A DNA stretch of 64,000 nt from Bradyrhizobium sp. NAS80.1. Lineage in GTDB: Bacteria; Pseudomonadota; Alphaproteobacteria; Rhizobiales; Xanthobacteraceae. Position 1 is the first letter of the stretch; every line of letters begins with the position of its first letter. A model generated the notes under the pieces. That model saw only the letters and a list, made by a program, of their open reading frames with translations, was not told the origin of the DNA and searched no databases. Both the position numbers and the translations under genes were made by a program. The stretch covers positions 30,906 through 94,905 of the forward strand of contig NZ_LGHL01000028.1 in assembly GCF_001908205.1 (NCBI RefSeq). Direction: 5' to 3'. Below, piece by piece: positions 33,625-42,834 of this stretch.

Positions 33625-34322
33625 CGCTGTGCAAGCCTCCAGGTGGTCAAGAACAGCGCGAGCATGCTTGCGGTGATGAAATAGCCGATGTCCGAGACGA
33701 ACACCGAGCCTGACACCATCGGCTTGAAATGTCCTATCAGGGACAGGTTGAGGGCGAGGCTGTCGAACGGCGGCGATAGCAGATAGGACACCGAATCGGC
33801 AAACCAGAGCATCAGGAAGATACCGATCGACAGCGCCGCCGCGACGACCTGGTTTTCGGTGATGCTTGACATCAGCAGGCCGACCGCAACCAGGAGCGAG
33901 GCATGCAACGCGAGCGCCAGATAGCCGGCATGGATTTGTCCCCAGTCGGGCTCGCCGTAACGATCGAGGATCACCGCATAAACGAGCGAGAGCGCAAAGA
34001 TGCCGAGCACGAGTGTCAGCGTGGCGGCATATTTGGCCAGCACGATCGAAAGTTCCTGCACCGGCGCAGTCAAGAGCAGCTCGAGCGTCTCCGACCGCCG
34101 CTCCTCGGCAAAGCTGCGCATGGTCAGCACCGGCACGAGCAGGATCGACAGCACATACATCTGGTGAAAGATATATTGAAGGTTGGCGACCTTGGTCGCA
34201 AACAGCGTCAGGCTGAATGTATAGCCGAGCACGAGCAGGAAAACCGCGGCCACTGTGTAGCCAATCGGCGACGTCAGCGTCGCGTTGAGCTCCTTGGCAA
34301 AGAGAATGCGCAGCGTTCTCAT
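33621..34322 (-). CDS. ABC-2 type permease, GldF-like
   Basis: A 233-residue permease with six predicted helices (YTVAAVFLLVLGYTFSL; VLSILLVPVLTMRSFAEERR; YAATLTLVLGIFALSLVYAV; ALHASLLVAVGLLMSSITE; VVAAALSIGIFLMLWFADSV; IGYFITASMLALFLTTW). The TMRSFAEERRSETLELLLTA segment is typical of ABC-2 permeases of the GldF/CcmB-like class. It overlaps the ATPase stop and the GldG-like start by 4 bp each. Confidence 0.88.
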   Translation of the reverse strand: MRTLRILFAKELNATLTSPIGYTVAAVFLLVLGYTFSLTLFATKVANLQYIFHQMYVLSILLVPVLTMRSFAEERRSETLELLLTAPVQELSIVLAKYAATLTLVLGIFALSLVYAVILDRYGEPDWGQIHAGYLALALHASLLVAVGLLMSSITENQVVAAALSIGIFLMLWFADSVSYLLSPPFDSLALNLSLIGHFKPMVSGSVFVSDIGYFITASMLALFLTTWRLAQR

Positions 34323-35071
34323 GCGAGCGACAGGAACCAGGCTTCGAGGTCGGGGGTATCTGCCATTGCGCGGACGCCCAGGAGGCGCCCGTTGAGCAGC
34401 ACCGCTACCCGGTCACAGGTCTTCTCGACTTCGCTGAGAATGTGGGAGCTTATCAGCACCGTGTGGCGCCCGGCCAGCGAGCGGATCAGCTGCCGCATCT
34501 CAATGATCTGGCGTGGATCAAGTCCATTGCTGGGCTCGTCGAGAATAAGGATGTCCGGATCGTGGACCAACGCCTGGGCGAGCGCAGTCCGCTGCCGATA
34601 GCCCCTGGACAAGGCCCGTGTCGGCTTGTCGGCGACAGCGGACAGCGCGAGCCGATCGACGATGCGTTCGACGGCGCCTTTGACGTTCCGCTCGGGCACG
34701 CCGCGCAGCCGTGCCATGAAGGCCAGGAATTCTCCCACCCGCATCTGCCGGTACAGCGGCGCTGCTTCCGGCACATAACCGATGTGCCGCCGCACCGCGA
34801 GTGAATCGCCGACGACATCGTGCCCTGCGACCATCAAGCGGCCCGCCGATGGCAGGAGATAGCCCGCAAGCAGCCGCATAAACGTGGTCTTGCCGGAGCC
34901 GTTCGGACCCAGCAAGCCAAACACTTCCCCGGCGTGAATGTCGAGCGTGAGCCCCTCCAGCGCCGATACCGGCCCGTAGCGCTTGCTCACATTGGACGCG
35001 GAGATCGCTGGGGCGTGATCCGTCTGGATCAACGCATCACTAGGCGCGGCGTCGATTGCCGAGATGGTCAT
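34319..35071 (-). CDS. ABC transporter ATP-binding protein, GldA-like
   Basis: A 250-residue ATPase. Walker A is GLLGPNGSGKTT, the signature is LSRGYRQR (in place of LSGGQ), Walker B is ILILDEPSNGLDP and the switch His lies in VLISSHILSE. I start it at 35071 (MTISAID); in-frame upstream sequence lacks family features. It heads the five-gene operon. The SRGYRQR signature is common in GldA/NatA-type exporters of the ABC-2 class. Confidence 0.9.
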   Translation of the reverse strand: MTISAIDAAPSDALIQTDHAPAISASNVSKRYGPVSALEGLTLDIHAGEVFGLLGPNGSGKTTFMRLLAGYLLPSAGRLMVAGHDVVGDSLAVRRHIGYVPEAAPLYRQMRVGEFLAFMARLRGVPERNVKGAVERIVDRLALSAVADKPTRALSRGYRQRTALAQALVHDPDILILDEPSNGLDPRQIIEMRQLIRSLAGRHTVLISSHILSEVEKTCDRVAVLLNGRLLGVRAMADTPDLEAWFLSLA

Positions 35072-35147
35072 GCGGCGTCCCGAACAGGCGAGTCCCTCCG
35101 CGGGAGAAGTGAATCTACGGCCCCGCTTCGGGGACCCGCCCTGAGGT

Positions 35148-35182
35148 CCGGCGCGGGCTCTCAAGGGAGCGCCCCGCGCCGG
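35148..35182 (-). terminator. GC-rich hairpin after the metallo-hydrolase gene
   Basis: CCGGCGCGGG and CCCGCGCCGG give a perfect 10-bp stem around a 15-nt loop, just after the leftward stop at 35191. It lacks a U-run, so it is a possible terminator or an element separating the metallo-hydrolase from the ABC operon. Confidence 0.45.
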
Positions 35183-35190
35183 GTTAAGGC

Positions 35191-36045
35191 TCAATCATAG
35201 AACTCTGGCGCATGCTTGGTGGCTTTGAAAACCTCCGGATCGTGCCCGTAGAAGATCTGGGCATTGTTGGCGTCGCGAACCAGCCGAACGCGCTGGTAGC
35301 TGCGATAGGCATCGCTCGGATTGAACGTGCCCGGAATCGGCGGGATCAGGTTCTTGTCGAGGTTCTCTTTCAGATAGACCACGTCGCTGGTCAGAATAAC
35401 GGTACCCGTCTTGGGCAATTTGACGGTCACGAACTGGCTGCCGGGGGTATGGCCGGGAGCCCGCATCACGCGTACGGAACCGTCATCGAACAGATCGAGG
35501 TCGCCCTCGAGGCGGATGATGTTCATCTTCTTGGTGTCAGCGAAGTCGCCCGGAATATAATAGAGCGAGTAGCCGACATCCGGCCACCAGGCGGCCTTCA
35601 GTTCGTCGTTCTGGGCAACGAGGGTCGCATTCGGAAACTGACTGACATTCCCGCCATGGTCGAGATGCAGGTGACCGACCACGACATATTTGATGTCGTC
35701 AGTCTTCAGTCCGATCTTCTCGAGCTGTGCGGGAATGGCATCGTCCTTTGTCATCTTGAGACCGAACCCCTTGGCAAGAGGTCCCCACCAGCCATCGGGA
35801 TCGGCAATCGTTTTATCGTTGTTTCCGGTATCGATGATGACATTGCCCTTGGGATGCTTGAGCACATAGAAGCTCACGGGCGCCCAATCGATATTGCCTT
35901 GACCACCCATCTGCAGGGCTGCCTTCGGGAAGCCTCCCAGCGAACCCGACGTAAAGACGTATAGCTTTGGGCCTTCCTGCGCGGCGGCAGCGCTCGCAAG
36001 GCCGAGCGCGATAGCCAGACTCAATGCAATCTGCTTGATCGTCAT
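35191..36045 (-). CDS. Exported metallo-beta-lactamase-fold hydrolase, AHL-lactonase-like
   Basis: A 284-residue protein with signal peptide MTIKQIALSLAIALGLASAAAA. The di-zinc motif HLHLDHGG (His125, His127, Asp129, His130) and the later MRAPGHTPGSQFV and YGHDPE histidines place it in the lactonase-type branch of the MBL fold. N-acyl-homoserine lactonases of this class share the motif spacing, but most are cytoplasmic; here a periplasmic location is predicted. An AGGAGG Shine-Dalgarno precedes the ATG. It is separated from the ABC operon by 119 bp and a hairpin. Confidence 0.85.
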   Translation of the reverse strand: MTIKQIALSLAIALGLASAAAAQEGPKLYVFTSGSLGGFPKAALQMGGQGNIDWAPVSFYVLKHPKGNVIIDTGNNDKTIADPDGWWGPLAKGFGLKMTKDDAIPAQLEKIGLKTDDIKYVVVGHLHLDHGGNVSQFPNATLVAQNDELKAAWWPDVGYSLYYIPGDFADTKKMNIIRLEGDLDLFDDGSVRVMRAPGHTPGSQFVTVKLPKTGTVILTSDVVYLKENLDKNLIPPIPGTFNPSDAYRSYQRVRLVRDANNAQIFYGHDPEVFKATKHAPEFYD

Positions 36046-36066
36046 GGCAACTCCTCCTGAGCCTTC

Positions 36067-36120
36067 GTTTTACGGGCTGTCTTTGTTTTACGAGCTGTCC
36101 TTGTTTTACGGGCTGTCTTT
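36067..36120. repeat. Three 18-bp tandem repeats upstream of the metallo-hydrolase
   Basis: Three consecutive copies of an 18-bp unit, GTTTTACGGGCTGTCTTT with one or two substitutions in the second, begin at 36067, 36085 and 36103. They lie 20-75 bp upstream of the metallo-hydrolase start. They may be a regulatory array or simple slippage. Confidence 0.75.
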
Positions 36121-36643
36121 GCAGCCACGGCTGCCTCGCCTGGCGCGGCCGAGGCGGATAGCCAGTAAGAATAGTTTCGCCCCTTGCAAAAGCAAGTTGG
36201 CCTACCCGGCCCAAACGGGAATGTTTTTCCCCCACGGGGCCAGAGTTGAAAGAACGATACGGTTCAGGCGGTTCGCAAAAACGGCCCGGCAAAGGGCGGA
36301 CCCATGTTTTTGCTGACCAGCCTCGGCATCAACACGCTGCGCTGCACTCGTGGCATCTCGGATGGGGGTAGAAGTCAGTCCACGTTCTTTCCGTCTTTGT
36401 TTTCCCGTCCAGAGCTACGGCCTGGCCGCGATAGCCCAGCCAATGGCACCGGGACCGGCGGTGCTTTCAGGCATGGGAATCCATGGCCCTTCAGACCTTG
36501 CAGGCTCACTTCGATACATCGACATCCCAGCATAGACAGCGATCTTCGTTTTTAAACTGTGGGTTATCCCCCTCGGGATCTGCACAACCGCGCAGGCGAT
36601 ATGGGTTATCCTTTCGATTTAGAGGCGCTTGTTCGAAAACTGG
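36121..36643. other. Intergenic region without a convincing gene
   Basis: About 520 bp between the metallo-hydrolase leader and the AraC-type gene. Several short frames exist but none has a Shine-Dalgarno, family motif or sensible composition. GC is lower than average. Confidence 0.5.
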
Positions 36644-37721
36644 TCAGCTGCCCGTTCTCTTATCGCGACGGCACTCGGATGATCGGAATTGCCTTGGGGT
36701 CGTTCCAGTCCACCGCCTGAAGGCATTTGTCAAAGAACTAACTTCCCGATAGCCCAGCAGCCACGCAATTTCGGAAACCGGCAACTTTCGGTCGCCGAGA
36801 TACCGTTTGGCGAGTGCGGCCCTCAGTTGGTCCAGCACATCCGCGAAGGTAACACCCTCATCACGAAGCTTCCGCGATAGCGTTCGAGGACTCATCCCAA
36901 GCTGGCGCGCGACTTCCGACGCGCTGGCTTTGCCGTGCGGCAGTAGCTGCGGCACGATTCGCTCCACATTCGAACGGATACTCGCGCGCTCTCTCGGTCG
37001 GGAAGCAAGCGCTTCTTCCGCGTATCGTAGCAGCAACTTGTTCAGATAGGTGTCGTGTCCCACAATCGGAAGCGAAGCGACTGACGCAGAAAAAAACGAT
37101 TTCGTCAGCATCAGCGCCAAATTCAACATCAGCCCCGAAAAAGGCTTTGAACTCCGCCGGCGGATCAGCTCGAAAATGCCTAACTCTTAGTTTGTGCGGC
37201 GCTAGTTGGTTGGCTGTCAGCTGTCGGCAGATCCGCACCAGCGTAACCAGCCAGAACTCCAAGTGATGCCGGTCCGACCACCGGTCCGCGCTAATGTAGT
37301 CGAGAGTGATGGTTGCCGTTCGATCCACGCTGAAGTTCAAGCGGACTCCTTCATTATTAATCCGGCTGTAGCGCTCGCAGTTGCGGAGAGCGTCCGCAAG
37401 TCGCTGCGAGGATGCCATCACGTAGTAGAGTAGACCGATTTCTCGCAAGTCGAAGTTGCGGGCCAGATGAAATCCGAGCAATTCGTCCCGAAGTTCCTCG
37501 GCTGCTAATTCCAGAACCTTCACTTGGGCGTGCACCTCAAGCCGGGTGGTCGGATCGTCGGCCTCCTGGACGGTTAGTCCGGCCCCCGACACAACAAGCC
37601 TCACGTCTTTGCCTAACTTGCGCAGTTGGGCGCATGCTAGACGAGCGACCCCTCCGGTGGCGCTCGGTATCCCACCGAAACCTCTGGGTTTGACAGAACG
37701 CATGTCTCCCAACCGGTCCAA
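36644..37721 (-). pseudogene. AraC-family regulator split by a one-base frameshift
   Basis: Two overlapping frames together make one AraC regulator of about 358 residues. The N-terminal part has the arabinose-binding-like domain of the AraC/OruR group (IGLLYYVMASSQRLADALRN; SDRHHLEFWLVTLVRICR; FGADVEFGADADEIVF). The other frame carries LPIVGHDTYLNKLLLRYAEEAL and the C-terminal helix-turn-helix (VARQLGMSPRTLSRKLRDEG; IAWLLGYREVSSLTNAFRRW). Dropping one base from the seven-A run at 37090-37096 joins them at DEIVFSASVASLP. The gene is divergent from the giant cyclase and may regulate it. Confidence 0.8.
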
Positions 37722-37897
37722 TCACTGGTCTACGGCGAAAAAGGCCAAAATCATTGGCTTCCAATCGCAAGATTTTCTGCGTAAGGCCTCCCAAAATCGA
37801 CCATGATCTTCCCGGCGGCTTGCGTCCTATTGATGTGGATCAAGAACCTAGCGGCGAGTTGAGCGCCCGATCTATCGCGTAAGGGACGCGTTGCGAA

Positions 37898-40800
37898 ATG
37901 CGGTCGGTCAGAAAATGGCTAACTTCGCTTGGACTGTCCGAGTATGCGGACCGCTTTGCCGAACATCGAATCGATTTTTCCATCCTTCAAAACCTCACGG
38001 ACAAGGATCTCAAGGAGGAGCTTGGCATCGTGCCTCTTGGAGATCGCCGGAAATTGCTCCGCGCGATTGCCAAGCTTGCCGGGGCTGCCTCCGCCACGCG
38101 GAGGCCTGCGCCTGGGTCCAAATCGAGCCCACGGGACGAAGCCGAGCGCCGTCAAGTCACGGTGATGTTCGCCGATCTGGTCGGTTCGACCGCGCTTTCC
38201 ACGCGCATAGACCCGGAGGACTTGCGAGAAGTCATTTCCGCCTATCAGAAATGCGTCGCCGAGACCGTGCCCCACTTCGGCGGGTTCGTCGCCCGGTATG
38301 TGGGCGATGGTGTCCTCGTGTACTTTGGTTATCCGCATGCTCATGAGGACGACGCCGAGCGAGCGGTCCGGGCTGGGCTCGAGCTGATTACGGTCGTTGC
38401 CGGGCTCAAGATGCGCGCTCCTCAGCAAGTCCGGGTCGGTATTGCAACCGGAGTGGTCGTGGTCGGGCACCTGATCCCATCGGGCGAGTCGGAGGAGCGC
38501 GGGATGGTGGGCGAGACGCCGAATCTTGCGGCGCGCCTGCAAAGCATCGCCGAACCGAACACAGTCGTCATCGCCGAAAGCACGCGAAGGCTTCTCGGCA
38601 GTTTCTTCCAGCTCGATGACCTCGGGATGAGGAACCTCAAGGGCATTGCCGGACCGGTGCAGGCGTGGGCAGTGCTGCAGGCCAGTTCCGTGGCAAGCCG
38701 CTTCGAGGCGCTGCACGCGTCCGGCTTGACCGCGCTCGTCGGGCGCGAAGAAGAATTGGAATTGCTACGGCGGTGCTTCTTCAGGGCGACGGAAGGTGAA
38801 GGGCAGGTGATACTGCTCTCCGGCGAGGCCGGTATTGGGAAATCACGGCTCACGAGCGCGTTTGTTCGACTTCTTGCTGGCGAGCCACACATACGCTTGC
38901 GCTATTCCTGCTCTCCGCAACACACTGACAGTGCGCTCTACCCGATCATCGGCCAAATCGAACGTGCTGCCGGACTGGCGCGCGAAGACACCTCGCGGGC
39001 GAAACTCGAAAAACTCGATGGGTTGCTCAAACAGACCTCGACGTCCGCGACGGACGCTGCGCTCTTTGCCGAGATGCTATCGCTGCCGAACGACCGACGC
39101 TATCCCGCAGTCGAACTCACCCCGCGGCAGCGCCGTCAAAGAACACTGCAAGCAATCGTTCTGCAAGTAGAGACTCTGGCCCGCTCCTGTCCGGTGCTGA
39201 TGGTCTTCGAGGATGCGCATTGGTCCGACCCTACCAGCCTGGAACTATTGGGTCGGGTGGTGGACCGGATTCGGACACGAAGCGTGTTGCTGGTCGTAAC
39301 CTTCCGGACGGAATTCAAGCCGGGCTGGATCGGAAAGCCGCATGTGACCTCCCTTAGTCTCAATCGGCTGGCGCCCCGCGAGGTCGGCGCCATCATAGAC
39401 CACATCGTCGGAAGCAACCCGCTGACGGCGAGCATGCGGCAGGACATCATCGAGCGTACGGACGGCATCCCCCTGTTCGTGGAAGAGATGACGAAGGCAG
39501 TGCTGGAGGCAGCGAGCGAAAGCGAAGCGCAGCGGGCCGCCGCCTTGGTTCCTTCGCCAGCACTGGCGGTCCCCGCAAGCTTGCACGCATCGTTGATGGC
39601 GCGGCTCGACCGGCTCGGCCCCGCCAAGGAGTTGGCGCAAATCGGGGCGGCGATCGGACGCGGGTTCTCCCATTTCCTGCTGTCTGCGGTCGTGCGCAAG
39701 CCGGAAGCAGAGCTGCAATCGGCACTTGACCGTCTTATTTCGGCTGGCTTGCTGCTCAGGCGAGAGGGCACGCCGTACGCGACCTACTGCTTTAAGCATG
39801 TACTGGTACGGGATGCAGCTTACAGCACGCTGCTGCGCGAGCCGAGACGTGCGCTTCATGCCAGAATCGCCGAGACCCTCGAAAGTCACTTCGCGGAAAT
39901 CTCCGAGAAGCAGCCCGAGCTGATTGCGCATCACTACCGAGAGGCGGGCGATGTGGCAAAGGCCGTCGGTTACTTGTCTGCCGCCGGAGACCGCGCGCTG
40001 TCGCATTCGGCGCTGAAGGAGGCGCACGAACACATCACCCAGGCGTTGCAGCTGATTTCCGCATTGCCTGACGATGACATCCGACGGCATGGTGAGCTGA
40101 AGCTGCAGACTGCACTCGCCCGAACGCTGCAAGAACAGAAGGGCTACGGGGATCGGCAGGTGGGCGAGGCCTACACCAAGGCGCGCGAATTCTCGAAACG
40201 CGTGGCCGATGCGGGGATGCATCTCGCGGCGCTCTACGGGCTGTGGGCGTATCATTACCTCAGTGGCCAACCCGCCGCGATGCTGGAGCAAGCCAACGAA
40301 TTCCTGGCCCTTGCCGAGCGCGAAGACGAAGCGGGCCCGATCATGGTCGGGTACCGCCTGGTCGGAACGTCGCGTCTGATCAACGGGTACATCGCAGACG
40401 CGAGCGATGCACTGCATCAGGCGCTTGTGCGCTACGATCCCGACGCGCACGGCGCCGCCTCGCCGGCCGGGCGGAGCTTGCGCGCGCGCTTCGGCCATGA
40501 TGTGGGCGTGACGATGCACTCGTATCGATCATGGGCGCTGTGGCTGTCTGGCCAGCCTGCGGATGCAGAGAAGGCTGCGGAAATTGAGCTGGAACGGGGC
40601 CAAGCGTTGGAGCACGACGATCAGTCACGGCTCTATGCCCTATGGCATGCCGGGATGACGTATGTGCTGTTGCGCAATGAGGACAAGGTGGCGGAGATCG
40701 GAAGTCAGCTAACAGAGCTCGCCGATGATCGCCAGCTTCCGTATTGGCAGGCACTCGGTAATTTTTTGTGCGGCTGGCGCGCTGCGCGCGGAGGCCAAGC

Positions 40801-41275
40801 GGGAGACGCGGTCCGGCTGCTGGACGAGGGGCTGCGGCTTTGGGCGCAAACGGGCTCACGAATATTCCGCCCGATTTTCCTGGCGTTCCTCGCCGAGGCC
40901 TATGCCGCTGATGACAAGCCAGACCTGGCCCATCGCACCTTCGAGGAAGCGCTTCGGACTACAAACGAAACCGGCGAGCGATGGGCTGAACCTGAAATCC
41001 ATCGCCTGTTCGGTGATTTCCTCACCCGCCGCGGATCGGGTGACGCGGCGATCGCCAGTTACGAGCAGGCGATCACCGTCGCCCGCGGGCAGGGATCACG
41101 ATCGTTCGAACTGCGTGCGACAACGAGCCTCGCCCGTGTCTTGTCCGATCAGGACAGACATACGGAGGCGCATGACCGTCTCCTGAACATCTATCGGTCC
41201 TTTGACGCAGGGTGCGATGCGGCGGACTTGGCCGACGCGAAGGCCCTGCTCGACGAGCCGCCATCCGCATCGTGA
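37898..41275 (+). CDS. SAM domain - class III cyclase - AAA ATPase - TPR signalling protein
   Basis: A 1125-residue multidomain protein. Residues 1-60 are a SAM-like domain (VRKWLTSLGLSEYADRFAEH). About 85-260 is a class III nucleotide cyclase (VTVMFADLVGSTALS with metal Asp93; ARYVGDGVLVYFGYP; VRVGIATGVVVVG). About 280-600 is a STAND-type ATPase (Walker A SGEAGIGKSRLTSAF; LMVFEDAHWSDPTSLELL). The rest is helical TPR-like repeats. This arrangement is common in rhizobial genomes. It is cytoplasmic. Divergent from the frameshifted AraC gene, with no other partner nearby. Confidence 0.9.
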   Translation: MRSVRKWLTSLGLSEYADRFAEHRIDFSILQNLTDKDLKEELGIVPLGDRRKLLRAIAKLAGAASATRRPAPGSKSSPRDEAERRQVTVMFADLVGSTALSTRIDPEDLREVISAYQKCVAETVPHFGGFVARYVGDGVLVYFGYPHAHEDDAERAVRAGLELITVVAGLKMRAPQQVRVGIATGVVVVGHLIPSGESEERGMVGETPNLAARLQSIAEPNTVVIAESTRRLLGSFFQLDDLGMRNLKGIAGPVQAWAVLQASSVASRFEALHASGLTALVGREEELELLRRCFFRATEGEGQVILLSGEAGIGKSRLTSAFVRLLAGEPHIRLRYSCSPQHTDSALYPIIGQIERAAGLAREDTSRAKLEKLDGLLKQTSTSATDAALFAEMLSLPNDRRYPAVELTPRQRRQRTLQAIVLQVETLARSCPVLMVFEDAHWSDPTSLELLGRVVDRIRTRSVLLVVTFRTEFKPGWIGKPHVTSLSLNRLAPREVGAIIDHIVGSNPLTASMRQDIIERTDGIPLFVEEMTKAVLEAASESEAQRAAALVPSPALAVPASLHASLMARLDRLGPAKELAQIGAAIGRGFSHFLLSAVVRKPEAELQSALDRLISAGLLLRREGTPYATYCFKHVLVRDAAYSTLLREPRRALHARIAETLESHFAEISEKQPELIAHHYREAGDVAKAVGYLSAAGDRALSHSALKEAHEHITQALQLISALPDDDIRRHGELKLQTALARTLQEQKGYGDRQVGEAYTKAREFSKRVADAGMHLAALYGLWAYHYLSGQPAAMLEQANEFLALAEREDEAGPIMVGYRLVGTSRLINGYIADASDALHQALVRYDPDAHGAASPAGRSLRARFGHDVGVTMHSYRSWALWLSGQPADAEKAAEIELERGQALEHDDQSRLYALWHAGMTYVLLRNEDKVAEIGSQLTELADDRQLPYWQALGNFLCGWRAARGGQAGDAVRLLDEGLRLWAQTGSRIFRPIFLAFLAEAYAADDKPDLAHRTFEEALRTTNETGERWAEPEIHRLFGDFLTRRGSGDAAIASYEQAITVARGQGSRSFELRATTSLARVLSDQDRHTEAHDRLLNIYRSFDAGCDAADLADAKALLDEPPSAS

Positions 41276-41326
41276 CGGCGCGGCCAGTGCGATGCCTCAA
41301 TTGATGGCCCAACCCGGGATTACGGG

Positions 41327-41408
41327 ATTACAGTGACAGTGCACTCAATGATTCCGGCCGCTTTCGTGGGCTCGAAGGCTTATGAAATAGGTGCACAGTC
41401 ACCGTAAT
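41327..41408. repeat. Long imperfect inverted repeat (18-bp arms)
   Basis: ATTACAGTGACAGTGCAC (41327-41344) and GTGCACAGTCACCGTAAT (41391-41408) pair at 16 of 18 positions across a 46-bp spacer. The element lies in the gap between the convergent cyclase and a small gene. The spacing is too long for a simple terminator; a miniature mobile element or a protein-binding site is possible. Confidence 0.65.
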
Positions 41409-41418
41409 ACCGAAAAAC

Positions 41419-41643
41419 TCACTCGGGATTGTCCAGCTTGTCCAGCTCAGCCCTCGCCAGCGCCGTGGCTTTCTCGATGGCCTGTTCTCGCGTGACAGTG
41501 TTGGGGTTCAACCGGCGTGAGACAAGGTTGTCCCAATAGAACCGGACCGACTTCCGTCCGTCCGCGAACCACACCTCAACGCTCCCGCAGTCGTCGTCTA
41601 CGCCACGGTGAGGGATGATGCGGATGGGGTCGCCTTCGGCCAT
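41419..41643 (-). CDS. Small hypothetical protein
   Basis: A 74-residue soluble protein with a plausible composition (EVWFADGRKSVRFYWDN; REQAIEKATALARAELDKL). No family recognised and the Shine-Dalgarno is weak. The Trp/Arg-rich beta-like N-terminus followed by a helix looks like a genuine small domain rather than a random frame. It is convergent with the cyclase. Confidence 0.55.
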   Translation of the reverse strand: MAEGDPIRIIPHRGVDDDCGSVEVWFADGRKSVRFYWDNLVSRRLNPNTVTREQAIEKATALARAELDKLDNPE

Positions 41644-41730
41644 GGGCGAACGCTACCATTCCGGCAGGACGGGGGCAACGACGGCATGTGTGGCCGCTGA
41701 TGAGCGTTCGCCCCGCCCGGACCTCGGATG

Positions 41731-42459
41731 CTAACGACGGGCAGAAACGAGAAGCATCATTGGCCGCTCCAACTCTTCCGCGAGCTCAGGCGTTTGTGCG
41801 ATCTGCTCGGGCGACGGGGCAAACTCTTCGACGGCAAGGAGCTGGAAGCCGGAGCGGATCAATGTGTTGAGCGTCGTGCCGATGGTCCGGTGATACTTGA
41901 TCACGCCTTTCGCAAACCAGTCGGTCTGGCGCTCGCCTTCGATCGAGTAGCGATTGACCGGCCAAGTCTTGCGCCCGCCCTCGTCGGCGATCCAGTGCGG
42001 ATGGACCGCTGCCATGAAGATCGGATGCTCGATGGTGAATACGAGCTCCCCGCCAGGCGCGAGCGCCTGATGGATCATGCGGATGAGACGGTTGAAATCC
42101 CTGATGTAGTGGAAAGCGAGTGCACTGTAGGCGAGATCAAAGGCTGCCTTTGGCAACTCCACTGTCTCCAGATCTGCAATCCGGTATTCGATTTCGCGAT
42201 CGTTGGTATCCGCCTTTGCTCGGCTGATCATATTTTCAGAGAGGTCCAGGCCAAGCACCGAGCTTGCACCTTGCTCACGCATCCAGCGCGCTGCCCAACC
42301 AAAGCCGCACCCCAGATCGACCACGCGCTTGCCGGAAACTGTCGGCAACATCGCACGTATGGCATGCCATTCGGGCGCGCCGTCGAGGCCCCGAATCTGT
42401 CTCGAGAGCTGGCTGTAAGCGGCAAAGAAGTGCGGATTGTCGTAGATATTCTGTGCCAT
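41731..42459 (-). CDS. Class I SAM-dependent methyltransferase
   Basis: A 242-residue methyltransferase. Motif I is VVDLGCGFGWAARWM (about residues 47-61), the acidic loop is LGLDLSEN, motif II is FDLAYSALAFHYI and motif III LAPGGELVFTIEHPIF. The ATG at 42459 is preceded by GGAGAA; an upstream Met four codons back is possible. Substrate not predictable; no helpful neighbours. Confidence 0.88.
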   Translation of the reverse strand: MAQNIYDNPHFFAAYSQLSRQIRGLDGAPEWHAIRAMLPTVSGKRVVDLGCGFGWAARWMREQGASSVLGLDLSENMISRAKADTNDREIEYRIADLETVELPKAAFDLAYSALAFHYIRDFNRLIRMIHQALAPGGELVFTIEHPIFMAAVHPHWIADEGGRKTWPVNRYSIEGERQTDWFAKGVIKYHRTIGTTLNTLIRSGFQLLAVEEFAPSPEQIAQTPELAEELERPMMLLVSARR

Positions 42460-42834
42460 GGTGTTCTCCATCTTTTTGGACGGGGACGAGGCACATTCAC
42501 AACCGAAAAACCTCGTCCGCAAGGGCGAGGCCAAGTTGGCGATACGCTTGATCAGTTAGCGCGGTCGACATCCCGGCATCCCACCCGTGGTGATGCCGGC
42601 AAACCGGGAAACGATATGCGTGTCCTTGTCGACCATGCGTTGAACATCTCTCAATCGTTGGCCCCGGTCAAGCAGGAGCATAGCGCAATGGCTGCTTTGC
42701 CCGCATCCCCGTCATCCCTCACTTGAGGTTTCTCGCTCGCGCAACTCGAGCGAACCGATAGAAGGCCTATCTGTTCGTCACGGCAACATTGGAAACCAGG
42801 ACGTAAGCGAAGCGATCCCTGCCGCTTCCCGAAG
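42460..42834. other. Intergenic region without a convincing gene
   Basis: About 375 bp between the methyltransferase start and the aspartokinase stop. No ORF with a ribosome site and no repeat stands out. Confidence 0.5.
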
